Both the position numbers and the translations under genes were made by a program. Positions 25,871 through 34,188 of a DNA stretch of 64,000 bases are shown here, piece by piece. Location of the stretch: assembly GCA_038727705.1 (NCBI GenBank), contig JAVYVJ010000001.1, positions 221,924 to 285,923 on the forward strand, read 5' to 3'. Origin of the DNA: Zestosphaera sp. (GTDB lineage: Archaea > Thermoproteota > Thermoprotei_A > Sulfolobales > NBVN01). Under the pieces are notes generated by a model. It did not search any database. It saw nothing but the letters and a program-made list of their open reading frames with translations, and had not been told where the DNA came from. The stretch's first letter is position 1; each line of letters opens with the position of its first letter.

Positions 25871-26740
25871 TTATCTTAAGGTGATTTCCATACCTGCCTG
25901 GAGGGGGATGAATTTATCGCCGTATCTTTTGCTGAGCTCTGCCTGAGCTCTGAATCCCGTGCAGTGGCCTGCAGCTATCATGTCTATCTCGTACTGTGAG
26001 AGCTCTCTGACCACATCCTCTACCTCGTTTTGGAGTGCCTTAATTAGGTGCAGGCCGCCGACAATGGCTTTAACCCTCTTAGCGTTTGTGAGGTCCACAG
26101 CGTGCTTGACTATGTTCACTATGCCTGAGTGGCTGCAACCGGTCATTAAGGCAATCCCATCCCTCAACACGGCGATCACGGAGATGTCGTCCATCATAAC
26201 ATCATCAACCAGCCTGAAGTCGTCGTCAACGGTTTTGAATCCCTGCCACGCAACGGGGATGTACCTCCTCACCTCGCCGGTCGTCATCAATCCCGGCGCA
26301 AGCTTCAGAGGGTCTCGCGTGAGCACCAGCATCCCGCCTAGCCCAGCGACCCTCTCCCTGAAGTCCATCGGAACCCCCGTACATCTAAGCTTAGGCTCTA
26401 ACGCTAGACCGGGCTTCAGGAGGTTAGGGTGCGCGACTATAGGTATCCTCTCCCTGCCGACGGCCTCAAGCACTTTATAGAGACCGCCGACATGATCCCA
26501 GTGCCTGTGGGTCAACACTATTAAGTCTATGTCCTTCGGATTCACCCCCATCAGACTCATGTTGTGGAGGACGACGTCTCCGTTACCACCTGTGTCAATT
26601 AAGACCGTGATCTCGGAGTCCCGGCCGTACGCCTCAACCAGAAGCGAAATGCCGTGATGCCCTAGACACTGCGTTCCGAACATCACTTGATCGTCTGCGA
26701 GAACTCTCACCACGACGCTCTCTAAGAAGTCCCCAACCAA
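25871..26740 (-). CDS. Metallo-beta-lactamase fold hydrolase, MJ0301-like dihydropterin family
   Basis: A 289-residue metal hydrolase. The metal-binding motif is THRHWDHVGG, with later ligands in TGCSHSG and AAGHCTGF; GGLHL is also family-typical. This arrangement matches the MBL subgroup that includes the methanopterin-pathway dihydropterin-ribofuranosyl-aminobenzene-phosphate synthase, but the substrate cannot be fixed from sequence. TTG 26740 lies exactly six bases after GGTG. Divergent from the CutA1 gene. Confidence 0.8.
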   Translation of the reverse strand: MVGDFLESVVVRVLADDQVMFGTQCLGHHGISLLVEAYGRDSEITVLIDTGGNGDVVLHNMSLMGVNPKDIDLIVLTHRHWDHVGGLYKVLEAVGRERIPIVAHPNLLKPGLALEPKLRCTGVPMDFRERVAGLGGMLVLTRDPLKLAPGLMTTGEVRRYIPVAWQGFKTVDDDFRLVDDVMMDDISVIAVLRDGIALMTGCSHSGIVNIVKHAVDLTNAKRVKAIVGGLHLIKALQNEVEDVVRELSQYEIDMIAAGHCTGFRAQAELSKRYGDKFIPLQAGMEITLR

Positions 26741-26791
26741 TTATAACACCATTTTAAGATAACCAAGAGTAGTTTAATAAGGGTGTGTGGG

Positions 26792-27157
26792 TTGAGTTCC
26801 GCATCAGGTGATGAGATTCTCCAGTATTCAGTTGTGCTGGTTACGGGTCCTGAGGGCGAGATGGCTGAGCTTGCTAGGAAGCTTGTTGAGGCTGGTTTGG
26901 CCGCCTGCGTGAACGTTTTGAATGGGGTCAGGTCTATCTACTGGTGGGAGGGACGTGTTGTCGAGGACGTGGAGTCTCTGCTTGTGATAAAGACGGAATC
27001 GGGCAGGCTGAAAGATTTGATGGATTTTATTAGGGGGAGTCATCCATATGAGGTACCTGAGATCATATCCCTGAGCATAGCCTCAGGCAATCCAGACTAC
27101 CTGAGGTGGGTCTCAGACTCCGTTAGGAGGTTCGGGGAGCAGGTGGAAAGGGTTTGA
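26792..27157 (+). CDS. cutA: CutA1-like divalent-cation tolerance protein
   Basis: A 121-residue trimeric ferredoxin-like protein of the CutA1 family, linked to copper tolerance in bacteria but of uncertain role in archaea. Family blocks: LVEAGLAACVNVLNGVRSIYWW, VIKTESGRL and HPYEVPEIISL. TTG 26792 is six bases after GGTG at 26782-26785; GTG 26783 lies within the ribosome site and is rejected. Confidence 0.9.
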   Translation: MSSASGDEILQYSVVLVTGPEGEMAELARKLVEAGLAACVNVLNGVRSIYWWEGRVVEDVESLLVIKTESGRLKDLMDFIRGSHPYEVPEIISLSIASGNPDYLRWVSDSVRRFGEQVERV

Positions 27158-27180
27158 AGGACTTCGTTCTCAGGCACTCG

Positions 27181-27951
27181 CTACAGGTCTATGAAGCGGG
27201 ATGTAATTACATATCCCGTGTGTGTGACGCCCACAGACTTAGGCCTTAACGCCTCCGGGCTCGCCTGGTACTCCCTTAGAAGAAGTTCAGAGACTTTAAC
27301 TTTGATGAGACGCCTAAACCCCTTGACGTGCTCCAAGACCTTCAGAACTTGATTGACTGACGGGACGAACATTATCACGGGGGCTGAAGGCTTTAGAGAG
27401 TTCTTCAGATGGGGGAAGACCTCCCACGGGTTAGGCATGTCGAGGAACAGCGCGTCCAGATCCCTCTCATCTATCCCCTGCGTTATGTCCCTATTCTTTA
27501 TGACTACTCGCTCGGAGAGCCCTGCGTTCTCAAGGTTATTTAGAGCTACTTTAACATACTCTTCATTTATCTCGTACCCATAGACACGCCCGTCACGTCC
27601 TACAAACCAAGCCAGAACTGCCGTCAGGAAGCCCGTGCCTACCCCGGCCTCAGCAACTCTGGATCCTTCCCCAACACCGGATTCAAGTAACATGTACGCC
27701 AGGTCCTTAGGGTATATGACTTGAGTAGCCCTCCTGAAGAACTTCATCATGAGGTCCGTCAGCGTTGGCTTTACAACATATGCTGTAACGCCTGTACTGA
27801 GCCTAACTCTAGACCCCCACTCGAGTCCGATGAGATCGTCCAGTCTTAAGTACCCCCTGTCGGTGTGGAGGATCTTGCCCCCGGCCACCCTAACTATCTT
27901 AGACCTCCTCTCGTCAACGTATATCAGCACCAGGTCTCCCTCCACTATCAC
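27181..27951 (-). CDS. trmI: tRNA (adenine-N1)-methyltransferase, TrmI family
   Basis: SAM-dependent enzyme that methylates adenosine 57/58 in the tRNA T-loop. There is an N-terminal small beta domain (DLVLIYVDERRSKIVRVAGG), then the Rossmann core with VAEAGVGTGFLTAVLA as motif I, YGYEINEEYV as acidic loop and DALFLDMPNPWE as catalytic motif. The 256-residue length is normal for archaeal TrmI. GTG 27951 follows GGGTTC with five bases between. Confidence 0.9.
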   Translation of the reverse strand: MIVEGDLVLIYVDERRSKIVRVAGGKILHTDRGYLRLDDLIGLEWGSRVRLSTGVTAYVVKPTLTDLMMKFFRRATQVIYPKDLAYMLLESGVGEGSRVAEAGVGTGFLTAVLAWFVGRDGRVYGYEINEEYVKVALNNLENAGLSERVVIKNRDITQGIDERDLDALFLDMPNPWEVFPHLKNSLKPSAPVIMFVPSVNQVLKVLEHVKGFRRLIKVKVSELLLREYQASPEALRPKSVGVTHTGYVITSRFIDL

Positions 27952-28214
27952 AGCTGAACCCTCAAACTAATCTAATCAGCAACGTGTTTAAAGCAAGCAA
28001 TCAGTTCTGGTATTACTCTTCACCGATCCGAAATACCAGCCATCATCACTCAAGAGTAATCTATGTTACAACCCCTAAATATGTGTAGTACTGTGGGGTC
28101 CTAGTTGATAAGCCCGCATTACGTGTTCCCCCTGCCCACGACATTAAAGGGTCTAGCCTCTCCAACTGAAAGTTATTAATTCCGGTGAGATCCATATGAT
28201 ACGGGGTGAGTGGT

Positions 28215-28535
28215 TTGGGCGGCGGTAAGAAGAAGAAAACTATATCGGCTGCTGAGAAGCAGCAGAGGAAAGAGGAGTTAGGGGAAGTTAAAAAGCCTGA
28301 GAGGAGGGATAAAGGTGCATCAGCTATTGCATCACTCGAGATCGACGACGCGCTTCTGAACAGAGCGCTATCCACTATCAAATCCTCTGACGTGGTCACG
28401 ACCTACCAACTGGCTACCGCTTTGGGCGTGAGAATGTCTTTAGCTAGGAGGGTTATAAAGGAGTTAAGTGCGAGGGGCGATGTCAGGATTATAGATAAGT
28501 TCAGGGCCCTGTACGTGGTGGGTAAGGCGGCTTAA
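28215..28535 (+). CDS. rps25e: Ribosomal protein S25e
   Basis: Small-subunit ribosomal protein found in archaea and eukaryotes. A basic N-terminus GGGKKKKTISAAEKQQRKEE leads into a winged-helix core with DVVTTYQLATALGVRMSLARRV and GDVRIIDKFRALYVV. Length 106. TTG 28215 is six bases after GGGGTG (28203-28208). An earlier GTG lies inside that site. Confidence 0.9.
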   Translation: MGGGKKKKTISAAEKQQRKEELGEVKKPERRDKGASAIASLEIDDALLNRALSTIKSSDVVTTYQLATALGVRMSLARRVIKELSARGDVRIIDKFRALYVVGKAA

Positions 28536-28628
28536 CCCTACATGCCGGTTCTCAAGACGTCCACGCAATCTTTTTCACGCCATCAAGTTATATGTGCCTC
28601 ATCCTCAAGTATATTTAGGGATGTTTAG

Positions 28629-29273
28629 TTGGGCAGAAGCGATGATTGGGCTAGGCTTTCCTCTGAGATCTCCAGCTGTGTTAAGTGCAGGTTATCAGGG
28701 AGCCGATCTAAGGCGGTTCCGGGGGAGGGGTCTCTGAACGCTAAGCTCATGTTCATAGGGGAGGCTCCGGGGAGGAGTGAGGACGAGGTGGGCAGGCCTT
28801 TCGTCGGCGCTGCGGGGAAGCTCCTCACCCAGCTTCTGGAGGTGAACAGTATTAAGAGGGAGGAGGTGTTCATAACGAACGTCGTTAAGTGCAGACCGCC
28901 TGAGAATAGGGAGCCCCTCGAGGACGAGATAATGAGTTGCGCCCCCTTCACGAACAGCATAATCCAGCTGATTCAACCCTCAATCATAGTCACGTTAGGC
29001 AGTTACTCAGGTAGGTACGTTCTCGAGGACCTCGGCGGTCTCCGTTGGTACGGTGTCACTAGAATGAGGGGTAAGGTCTACAGCATCAACTTATTCGGGA
29101 GAAGCACTACGGTAGTGCCTACCTATCACCCGGCGGCCGCGCTTTATAACCCATCCCCGAGAGCCGCTCTAGAGGAGGACTTCAAGCTGATAGCATCTAA
29201 GTACAGGGAGGTTCTGCAGAGTGAGGTTAGGACGGGTGGGCGTAGGAGGACTCTCCTCGACTATGTGGGGTGA
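28629..29273 (+). CDS. udg: Family-4 uracil-DNA glycosylase with Fe-S cluster
   Basis: Removes uracil from DNA, a key repair step at high temperature. It has the FeS-binding cysteines (CVKCRLS near the N-terminus, later KCRPP and SCAPF), the active loop GEAPGRSEDEVGRPFVGAAG and the DNA-binding motif HPAA in TYHPAAALYN. Length 214 fits the thermophilic family. The frame continues without overlap into the next gene, which starts seven bases after the strong ribosome site GGGGTGATCC spanning this gene's stop. Confidence 0.92.
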   Translation: MGRSDDWARLSSEISSCVKCRLSGSRSKAVPGEGSLNAKLMFIGEAPGRSEDEVGRPFVGAAGKLLTQLLEVNSIKREEVFITNVVKCRPPENREPLEDEIMSCAPFTNSIIQLIQPSIIVTLGSYSGRYVLEDLGGLRWYGVTRMRGKVYSINLFGRSTTVVPTYHPAAALYNPSPRAALEEDFKLIASKYREVLQSEVRTGGRRRTLLDYVG

Positions 29274-29279
29274 TCCCGT

Positions 29280-29735
29280 TTGAGCAGTGAGGTTAAGGTT
29301 AACAACGAGGACCTGAGGAATTACGTGAGGAGGAAGATAGAGGAGCTGAGGAACGAGCTACAGTACTTGGAGGAGTTGCTGAGGATCCTCGAGGGTGAGA
29401 GAAGTCTCGACGCGTCGCTAATGCAGGCATCACGGGTCGATGTCATAACGGTGGACAACAACGTGGTCGCGAACGTGATAGTGTCTCAAGACACTATGAG
29501 GATAATACTCTCCGAGGCGTTACCCGCCAACCACCCGCTGATGACCTCATTCCTCGCCAGGATTCTTGAGGAGCAACGTGACAGAGGGCTCATAGAGTCC
29601 TACAGAATCAATGAGAAGAGGGGGTACGTGTACGACATAGAGATTAGGGGCAGGATAAATAATCTCCTGTTCAGAGAGCTTGAGGCCGCGGTGTCTTACG
29701 TGTGGTCTAACATGCGTGAGAAAACCTCCATATAA
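29280..29735 (+). CDS. Hypothetical archaeal protein with N-terminal coiled coil
   Basis: A 151-residue soluble protein: a helix of strong coiled-coil character (YVRRKIEELRNELQYLEEL), a short strand region (VDVITVDNNVVANVIVS), then helical and beta segments ending VSYVWSNM. No named family recognised. TTG 29280 follows one of the best Shine-Dalgarno matches in the window (GGGGTGATCC). It is co-directional with and directly behind the uracil-DNA glycosylase, so they are probably co-expressed. Confidence 0.6.
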   Translation: MSSEVKVNNEDLRNYVRRKIEELRNELQYLEELLRILEGERSLDASLMQASRVDVITVDNNVVANVIVSQDTMRIILSEALPANHPLMTSFLARILEEQRDRGLIESYRINEKRGYVYDIEIRGRINNLLFRELEAAVSYVWSNMREKTSI

Positions 29736-29780
29736 TTCAACATACACCACTATCTCCGAGAGTCGTTGACCTCAGCGTAA

Positions 29781-29838
29781 CACTGAGAAGGCATGGATAC
29801 CTTCTTGCCGGGTTCTCATCATCAAATTGTATGGCCCA
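29781..29838 (-). ncRNA. Possible C/D box guide RNA
   Basis: On the - strand ATGATGA (a C box) is followed about 40 bases later by CTGA (a D box) in GTTACGCTGAGG. The inner C'/D' boxes are poor. The region also forms a GAAGG/CCTTC hairpin. It lies in a 180-base gap before the ligase gene. Weak support. Confidence 0.25.
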
Positions 29839-29878
29839 ATCGAGTATTTAAGCGTTTCACACACCGCTATCTGTATGT

Positions 29879-29917
29879 GTATTTAAGCCCCGCTAACCGT
29901 AGTTTATCTCGGGTGTG
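29879..29917 (+). promoter_or_regulatory. TATA box and Shine-Dalgarno of the DNA ligase gene
   Basis: GTATTTAA at 29879-29886 points to a transcript start near 29909. GGGTGTG at 29911-29917 follows and its GGTG core ends six bases before ACG 29922. Another TATTTAA at 29844-29850 lies further up. This spacing is the same as at genes here with normal start codons. Confidence 0.5.
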
Positions 29918-29921
29918 ATGC

Positions 29922-31724
29922 ACGGAGTTTAGAGTTGTCGTCGATGTTCTAGATAAGATTGAGAAAGTATCCTCTAAGAATGCGAAGACTGCTTTGCTTG
30001 CAGGCCTCCTTAAAGACACCCCTAAGGAGGTTATTGACAAGGTAATATACATCATACTCGGTAAGATATGGCCTGAGTGGAGGGGGATGCCTGAGATAGG
30101 CATGGATGAAGAGCTACTGGTTAAGACCATAGCTAAGGCCACGGGGGTTAAGGAGGCGGAGGTAGATAAGATGCTCAGGGAGCTCGGCGATCCAGGGCTC
30201 GTCATAGAGAACTTGAAGAAGGGTGAGAAGGGCTCCGCAAGGGACTTGAGCAGGTTTATTGGTAAGGGTGCTGGGTCAGGCCAGCTCAGCGTTGAAAGGC
30301 TCTATGAGACGCTGGCTAGAGCCGCGATAGCCAGCGGCGAGGGGAGTAGAACCCTCAAGATAAACCTCATCGCCGGCCTCCTTAAGGAGGCCTCCCCCCT
30401 AGAGGCTAGATATATAGCTAGGTTCGTCACCGGCAGTATGAGGACTGGGATTCAGGACATGACGGTCATAGACGCGCTCGCTATAGTGTTCTACGGCAGT
30501 GCGGACTACGACACAATTATAGAGAAGGCGTACTACGTCAGGGCGGGGGATCTGGGTTTAGTGGGTAAGTTGCTGGCCACCCAAGGCACGAGCGCTATAG
30601 AGAAGATTAAGCCGGAGGTCGGGATACCTGTGAAGCCCATGCTCGCTGAGAGGGAGAGTGACCCTAAGACCATACTGAGTAAAGTCGGCGGTAGAGCGCT
30701 TGTTGAGTACAAGTACGACGGTGAGAGGGGGCAGATCCATAAGAAAGGTGATGAGGTCAGGATCTTCTCGAGGAATCTGGAGGATATAACTCATCAGTAC
30801 CCGGATGTTGCGAGGTTGGCTAGGGATAACATATTGAGTTCTGAGGCCATAGTCGAGGGAGAGATAGTGGCTGTAGACCCTGACACAGGTTTCCTTATGC
30901 CCTTCCAGGAGCTGATGCATAGGAAGAGGAAGCACGACGTCCATGAGGCTGTCGAGGAGATCCCTGTAAGCGTCTTCATCTTCGACGTGATGCTGAACGA
31001 AGGTGAGGACATGCTGGACAAGCCCCTCCCCTACAGGAGGGAGGTTCTGAGGAGGATAGTTAAGGAGGTCGAGAATTTCAAGATAGCGCACAACGTCCTC
31101 GCTGAAGACCCTCAGAAGCTTGAGGAGTTCTTCCTCAAGGCTATTGAGGATGGTGCTGAGGGCGTTATGGTGAAGGCAATCCACGACAACTCCATCTACC
31201 AAGCCGGGGCTAGGGGCTGGTTGTGGGTTAAGTATAAGCGTGATTACAAGAGCGAGATGGTTGATACGGTTGATCTGGTGGTCGTGGGGGCGTTCGCCGG
31301 CAGGGGGAGGAGGAGCGGCAGATACGGGGCGTTGCTCATGGCCGCCTACGACGAGGAGAGCGATTCCTTCAAGACTGTCTGTAAAGTCGGCACGGGCTTC
31401 AAGGACAGAGATCTAGAGGAGATGACTGAAATGCTGAAGCCTCATGCACTCAGTTATAAACCGCCCAATGTGGATTCGGAGATGGTGCCTGACGTGTGGG
31501 TGATGCCTCACTACGTGGCCGAGATAATAGGAGCTGAGTTAACGCTCTCGCCAGCGCACACATGCTGCAGGGATTTAGTGAGGAAGGGCGCCGGCATCTC
31601 CATAAGGTTTCCGAGATTTATTAGATGGCGTCTCGAGAAGTCGCCCGACGATGCAACAACGACTAAGGAGATCCTCGATATGTACAGAAGGCAGTTAAAG
31701 AAGATCGAGGAGTCTAAGACCTGA
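29922..31724 (+). CDS. lig: ATP-dependent DNA ligase, apparent ACG start
   Basis: Seals nicks in replication and repair. Numbered from ACG 29922 it has 600 residues, like other archaeal ligases. A DNA-binding domain occupies about 1-225; the nucleotidyl lysine is K264 in VEYKYDGERGQIH; motifs FIFDVML, EGVMVKA and WVKYKRDY follow, then the OB fold. The first standard start in frame, TTG 29994, would remove 24 residues that align with the family (TEFRVVVDVLDKIEK). ACG 29922 is six bases after the GGTG of GGGTGTG. ATG 29918 is out of frame. Either ACG initiation or a one-base insertion explains this. Confidence 0.93.
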   Translation, partial: TEFRVVVDVLDKIEKVSSKNAKTALLAGLLKDTPKEVIDKVIYIILGKIWPEWRGMPEIGMDEELLVKTIAKATGVKEAEVDKMLRELGDPGLVIENLKKGEKGSARDLSRFIGKGAGSGQLSVERLYETLARAAIASGEGSRTLKINLIAGLLKEASPLEARYIARFVTGSMRTGIQDMTVIDALAIVFYGSADYDTIIEKAYYVRAGDLGLVGKLLATQGTSAIEKIKPEVGIPVKPMLAERESDPKTILSKVGGRALVEYKYDGERGQIHKKGDEVRIFSRNLEDITHQYPDVARLARDNILSSEAIVEGEIVAVDPDTGFLMPFQELMHRKRKHDVHEAVEEIPVSVFIFDVMLNEGEDMLDKPLPYRREVLRRIVKEVENFKIAHNVLAEDPQKLEEFFLKAIEDGAEGVMVKAIHDNSIYQAGARGWLWVKYKRDYKSEMVDTVDLVVVGAFAGRGRRSGRYGALLMAAYDEESDSFKTVCKVGTGFKDRDLEEMTEMLKPHALSYKPPNVDSEMVPDVWVMPHYVAEIIGAELTLSPAHTCCRDLVRKGAGISIRFPRFIRWRLEKSPDDATTTKEILDMYRRQLKKIEESKT

Positions 31725-31799
31725 ATGTCGAGTATTAACTGGGTTGCGAGGGAAAATATTTTAAGAGGGTTCATCATTAATTCTTGCAGGGATTAGCGG

Positions 31800-32102
31800 A
31801 TGAGTTCGAGAATTCCGGTAGAGCTGGGTGTGGGGGTGCTGGTAGGCTATAGAGTCGGCTCCAGAGGGCAGAACAGTAGTCAGGTATTCGTGAAGGTCTT
31901 GACAACCATCCTTAAGAAGCCCCACAACTTAGTCGGGGCTAAGATCCTTGCGAAGGACGCTAAAGGGAACACGTACACAGGACGGGTTATTAAGGTTCAC
32001 GGGAGCGGCAGGAACGGAACGCTCATAGTCAGGTTCAACAAGAACATACCCGGCCAGCTACTCGGCGTTAAGGTCTCTATCTACAGGACTCGGAGCGGCT
32101 GA
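31800..32102 (+). CDS. rpl35ae: Ribosomal protein L35Ae
   Basis: A 100-residue large-subunit ribosomal protein, patchily present in archaea. Family signature: GYRVGSRGQNSSQVFVKV, then GRVIKVHGSGRNGTLIVRF and PGQLLGVKVSIY. ATG 31800 follows GGGATTAGCGG. It lies 75 bases after the ligase stop. Confidence 0.9.
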   Translation: MSSRIPVELGVGVLVGYRVGSRGQNSSQVFVKVLTTILKKPHNLVGAKILAKDAKGNTYTGRVIKVHGSGRNGTLIVRFNKNIPGQLLGVKVSIYRTRSG

Positions 32103-32154
32103 CCAGCTTCTGTTGCAGGTCCTCCGCTCAACACGCGGTTCAGACATTATTGTA

Positions 32155-32211
32155 GCACATGATGATTGTGGCTTACTGTGTGGCGGGCATTAATCAATTC
32201 GCGCTGAGCAT
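32155..32211 (+). ncRNA. Possible C/D box guide RNA
   Basis: ATGATGA at 32159-32165 and CTGA at 32204-32207 have C-to-D spacing typical of archaeal box C/D RNAs. The gap of 230 bases between the L35Ae and Mut7-C genes is otherwise empty. Internal boxes are not convincing and no target was sought. Confidence 0.25.
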
Positions 32212-32332
32212 TGTGATTTTTATACTGCTGAGCGTCGCCTGGGATGGTTAACGGGAATAGCGTCTCAGAATATGGTTCAAGCCTTGTCAACACTTATTAC
32301 AAGTGATAATGACTATAGTTTGGTAGCGCATA

Positions 32333-32812
32333 ATGAAGTTCGTTGCTGACGCGATGCTTGGGAACCTGGCTCGCTGGCTGAGGATGCTGGGTTACGACAC
32401 ACTCTACTCTAAAAGTTTTGAGGATTGGAAGCTGTTGCGTGTTGCCGAGGAGGACGGTAGAGTCCTCCTAACTAGGGATGAATCCCTCTTCAGGAGGGCG
32501 AGGAGCAGGGGCCTAAACGCCGTTCTCGTGATCTCAGACGACGTGGCCGAGATGCTCGCGTGCGTGACTGCTAGAACAGGTGTGAAGCTGTTCTTCGACC
32601 CCTCGAGGACCAGATGCCCCAGGTGCAACACGCCCTTAACTAAGATAAGCGGTGCTGAGGCGCTGTCTCTGCTTAAGAGTGAGTTAGTGAGTAAATATGA
32701 TGAGTTCTGGAAGTGTGGTAAGTGCGGCAGGCTATACTGGCAGGGTAACCATTGGAGAACAATTAACGAGACTCTTGAGAGGGCGAATAAATTAATTACG
32801 GAGTCGCAGTAA
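32333..32812 (+). CDS. Mut7-C/PIN-like RNase domain with zinc ribbon
   Basis: A 159-residue protein of the DUF82/Mut7-C type, a PIN-like nuclease fold predicted to act on RNA. The N-terminal acidic site is FVADAMLGNLARWLRMLG, followed by LLTRDE. A C-terminal zinc ribbon has CPRCNTPL and CGKCGRLYWQGNHW. ATG 32333 is seven bases after GGTA. The next gene starts 16 bases downstream. Confidence 0.85.
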   Translation: MKFVADAMLGNLARWLRMLGYDTLYSKSFEDWKLLRVAEEDGRVLLTRDESLFRRARSRGLNAVLVISDDVAEMLACVTARTGVKLFFDPSRTRCPRCNTPLTKISGAEALSLLKSELVSKYDEFWKCGKCGRLYWQGNHWRTINETLERANKLITESQ

Positions 32813-32828
32813 TCTATTAGGTTAGACT

Positions 32829-33503
32829 ATGGCTGAGACTTACGTAGATCCTGAGGAAGTGGGATTGGAGGACGGGTTCTTCCTAGTCAGGCTTGCCAGA
32901 AGCGCTGTGGAGGGGTACTTGAGGAGTGGTGTGGTGATGAGGATGCCTGACGACACACCGCAGAGGCTGAGGAAGCTTGGAGCGTCATTCGTCACGCTGT
33001 TAAAGCTCAGAGGTCGTGGAGGGCGTGAGTTAAGGGGATGCATAGGCTACGTGAAGCCTGTCGAGCCTTTAGCGCTTAACGTCATCCACGCGGCCATAGC
33101 TGCCGCAACGGAGGACCCGAGGTTCACACCGCTCAAGATCGAGGAGTTGGATGAAGTGGTGTTCGAAGTCTCTGTCCTATCAGGTATGGAGGAACTCCCG
33201 CGAGATCCTAGAAGAAGGCCTGAGGGGTTCATCATAGGTAGGGACGGCCTAATGGTTGTACACGGTTTCTACAGTGGATTGCTGTTGCCTGAAGTCCCTG
33301 TTGAGTATTGCTGGGACAATGAGGCGTTCCTTGCGGAGACCTGCTTCAAGGCAGGGTTAAGTCCTGACTGCTGGCTTGACGAGGATGTCAAGGTTCTCAG
33401 GTTCAGGACGCGCACGTTCAAGGAGGTCAAGCCGGGAGGGGGCGTAGTTCTCAGAGACCTAAGGGAGGAATATACTGCGGGTTGTGGGAGGGTGGTTAGG
33501 TAG
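32829..33503 (+). CDS. AMMECR1-domain protein
   Basis: A 224-residue protein of the widely conserved AMMECR1 family, of unknown reaction but linked to radical-SAM MEMO proteins. Signature blocks: LRGCIGYVKPVEPLALNVI, AAATEDPRFTPL, EVSVLSGMEELP and VPVEYCWDNEAFLAETCFKAGL. ATG 32829 follows GGTTAGACT. The stop lies 18 bases before the thyX start. Confidence 0.9.
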   Translation: MAETYVDPEEVGLEDGFFLVRLARSAVEGYLRSGVVMRMPDDTPQRLRKLGASFVTLLKLRGRGGRELRGCIGYVKPVEPLALNVIHAAIAAATEDPRFTPLKIEELDEVVFEVSVLSGMEELPRDPRRRPEGFIIGRDGLMVVHGFYSGLLLPEVPVEYCWDNEAFLAETCFKAGLSPDCWLDEDVKVLRFRTRTFKEVKPGGGVVLRDLREEYTAGCGRVVR

Positions 33504-33520
33504 CGGGTTCGGTGGGCCGT

Positions 33521-34183
33521 ATGGAGGTGAAGCTGATCGCTTGGACTGGAGGGCTTCCGAAGGACGCTAGGAGGTTGATAGTGCTGGCCATCAAGACCTC
33601 GGCCGGCAAGCTCGGGTTGAAGAGCGCGGAGCACTATCTGAAGCACTACAGCGAGGACGATGTGAGGAGACATATTGTTGAGTCCTTCAAGTATCCGACC
33701 GTCCTAGAGCACGTGGTCTTCACGTTCCTGATTGAGGGGATATCCAGAGTCGCTTCCCACCAGCTGGTCAGGCACAGGATAGCATCATATACGCAGGAGA
33801 GTCAGAGGTACTCAGCTGTCGAGAAGGGGTATGTAGTTCCCGAGACAGTCGTCAAATCCGGGTTTGAGAGCAGGTTCAGGGATTTCATGGAGAATGCCTA
33901 CAGACTCTACGACGAGATGGTGAAGGCAGGGATCCCGTACGAAGACGCGAGGTACGTCATGCCTCAAGCAGTGACTACGAGGTTACTGATGACCGTCAAC
34001 TTAAGGGAGTTAATGCACATAGCCTGCTTGAGGTTATCACCGCATGCCCAATGGGAGCTCAGAGAGGCTGTGAGGTTGATGGTTAAAGAGGCTAGTAGGG
34101 TGGTTCCTGAACTGCCACAGTTGCTGGAAAGCTCCTGTGATGATTTGATGCAGGGTTTAGGTGAGAACGTCAGTAGCCGCTAA
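33521..34183 (+). CDS. thyX: Flavin-dependent thymidylate synthase
   Basis: Makes dTMP from dUMP with FAD and methylene-folate. The ThyX motif RHR-x7-S appears as VRHRIASYTQESQRYS. Length 220 is normal. ATG 33521 lies exactly six bases after GGTG at 33511-33514; GTG 33512 is inside that site. Together with the dCTP deaminase gene downstream it covers the dUMP supply and use steps. Confidence 0.93.
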   Translation: MEVKLIAWTGGLPKDARRLIVLAIKTSAGKLGLKSAEHYLKHYSEDDVRRHIVESFKYPTVLEHVVFTFLIEGISRVASHQLVRHRIASYTQESQRYSAVEKGYVVPETVVKSGFESRFRDFMENAYRLYDEMVKAGIPYEDARYVMPQAVTTRLLMTVNLRELMHIACLRLSPHAQWELREAVRLMVKEASRVVPELPQLLESSCDDLMQGLGENVSSR

Positions 34184-34188
34184 CCACG

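Noticed and set aside
25959-26480. 173-codon open frame antisense to the metallo-beta-lactamase gene
   Set aside because: The sense strand has full metal-binding motifs; the antisense frame has none.
30558-31202. 214-codon open frame antisense to DNA ligase
   Set aside because: The ligase frame is certain; the antisense product has no recognisable motif.
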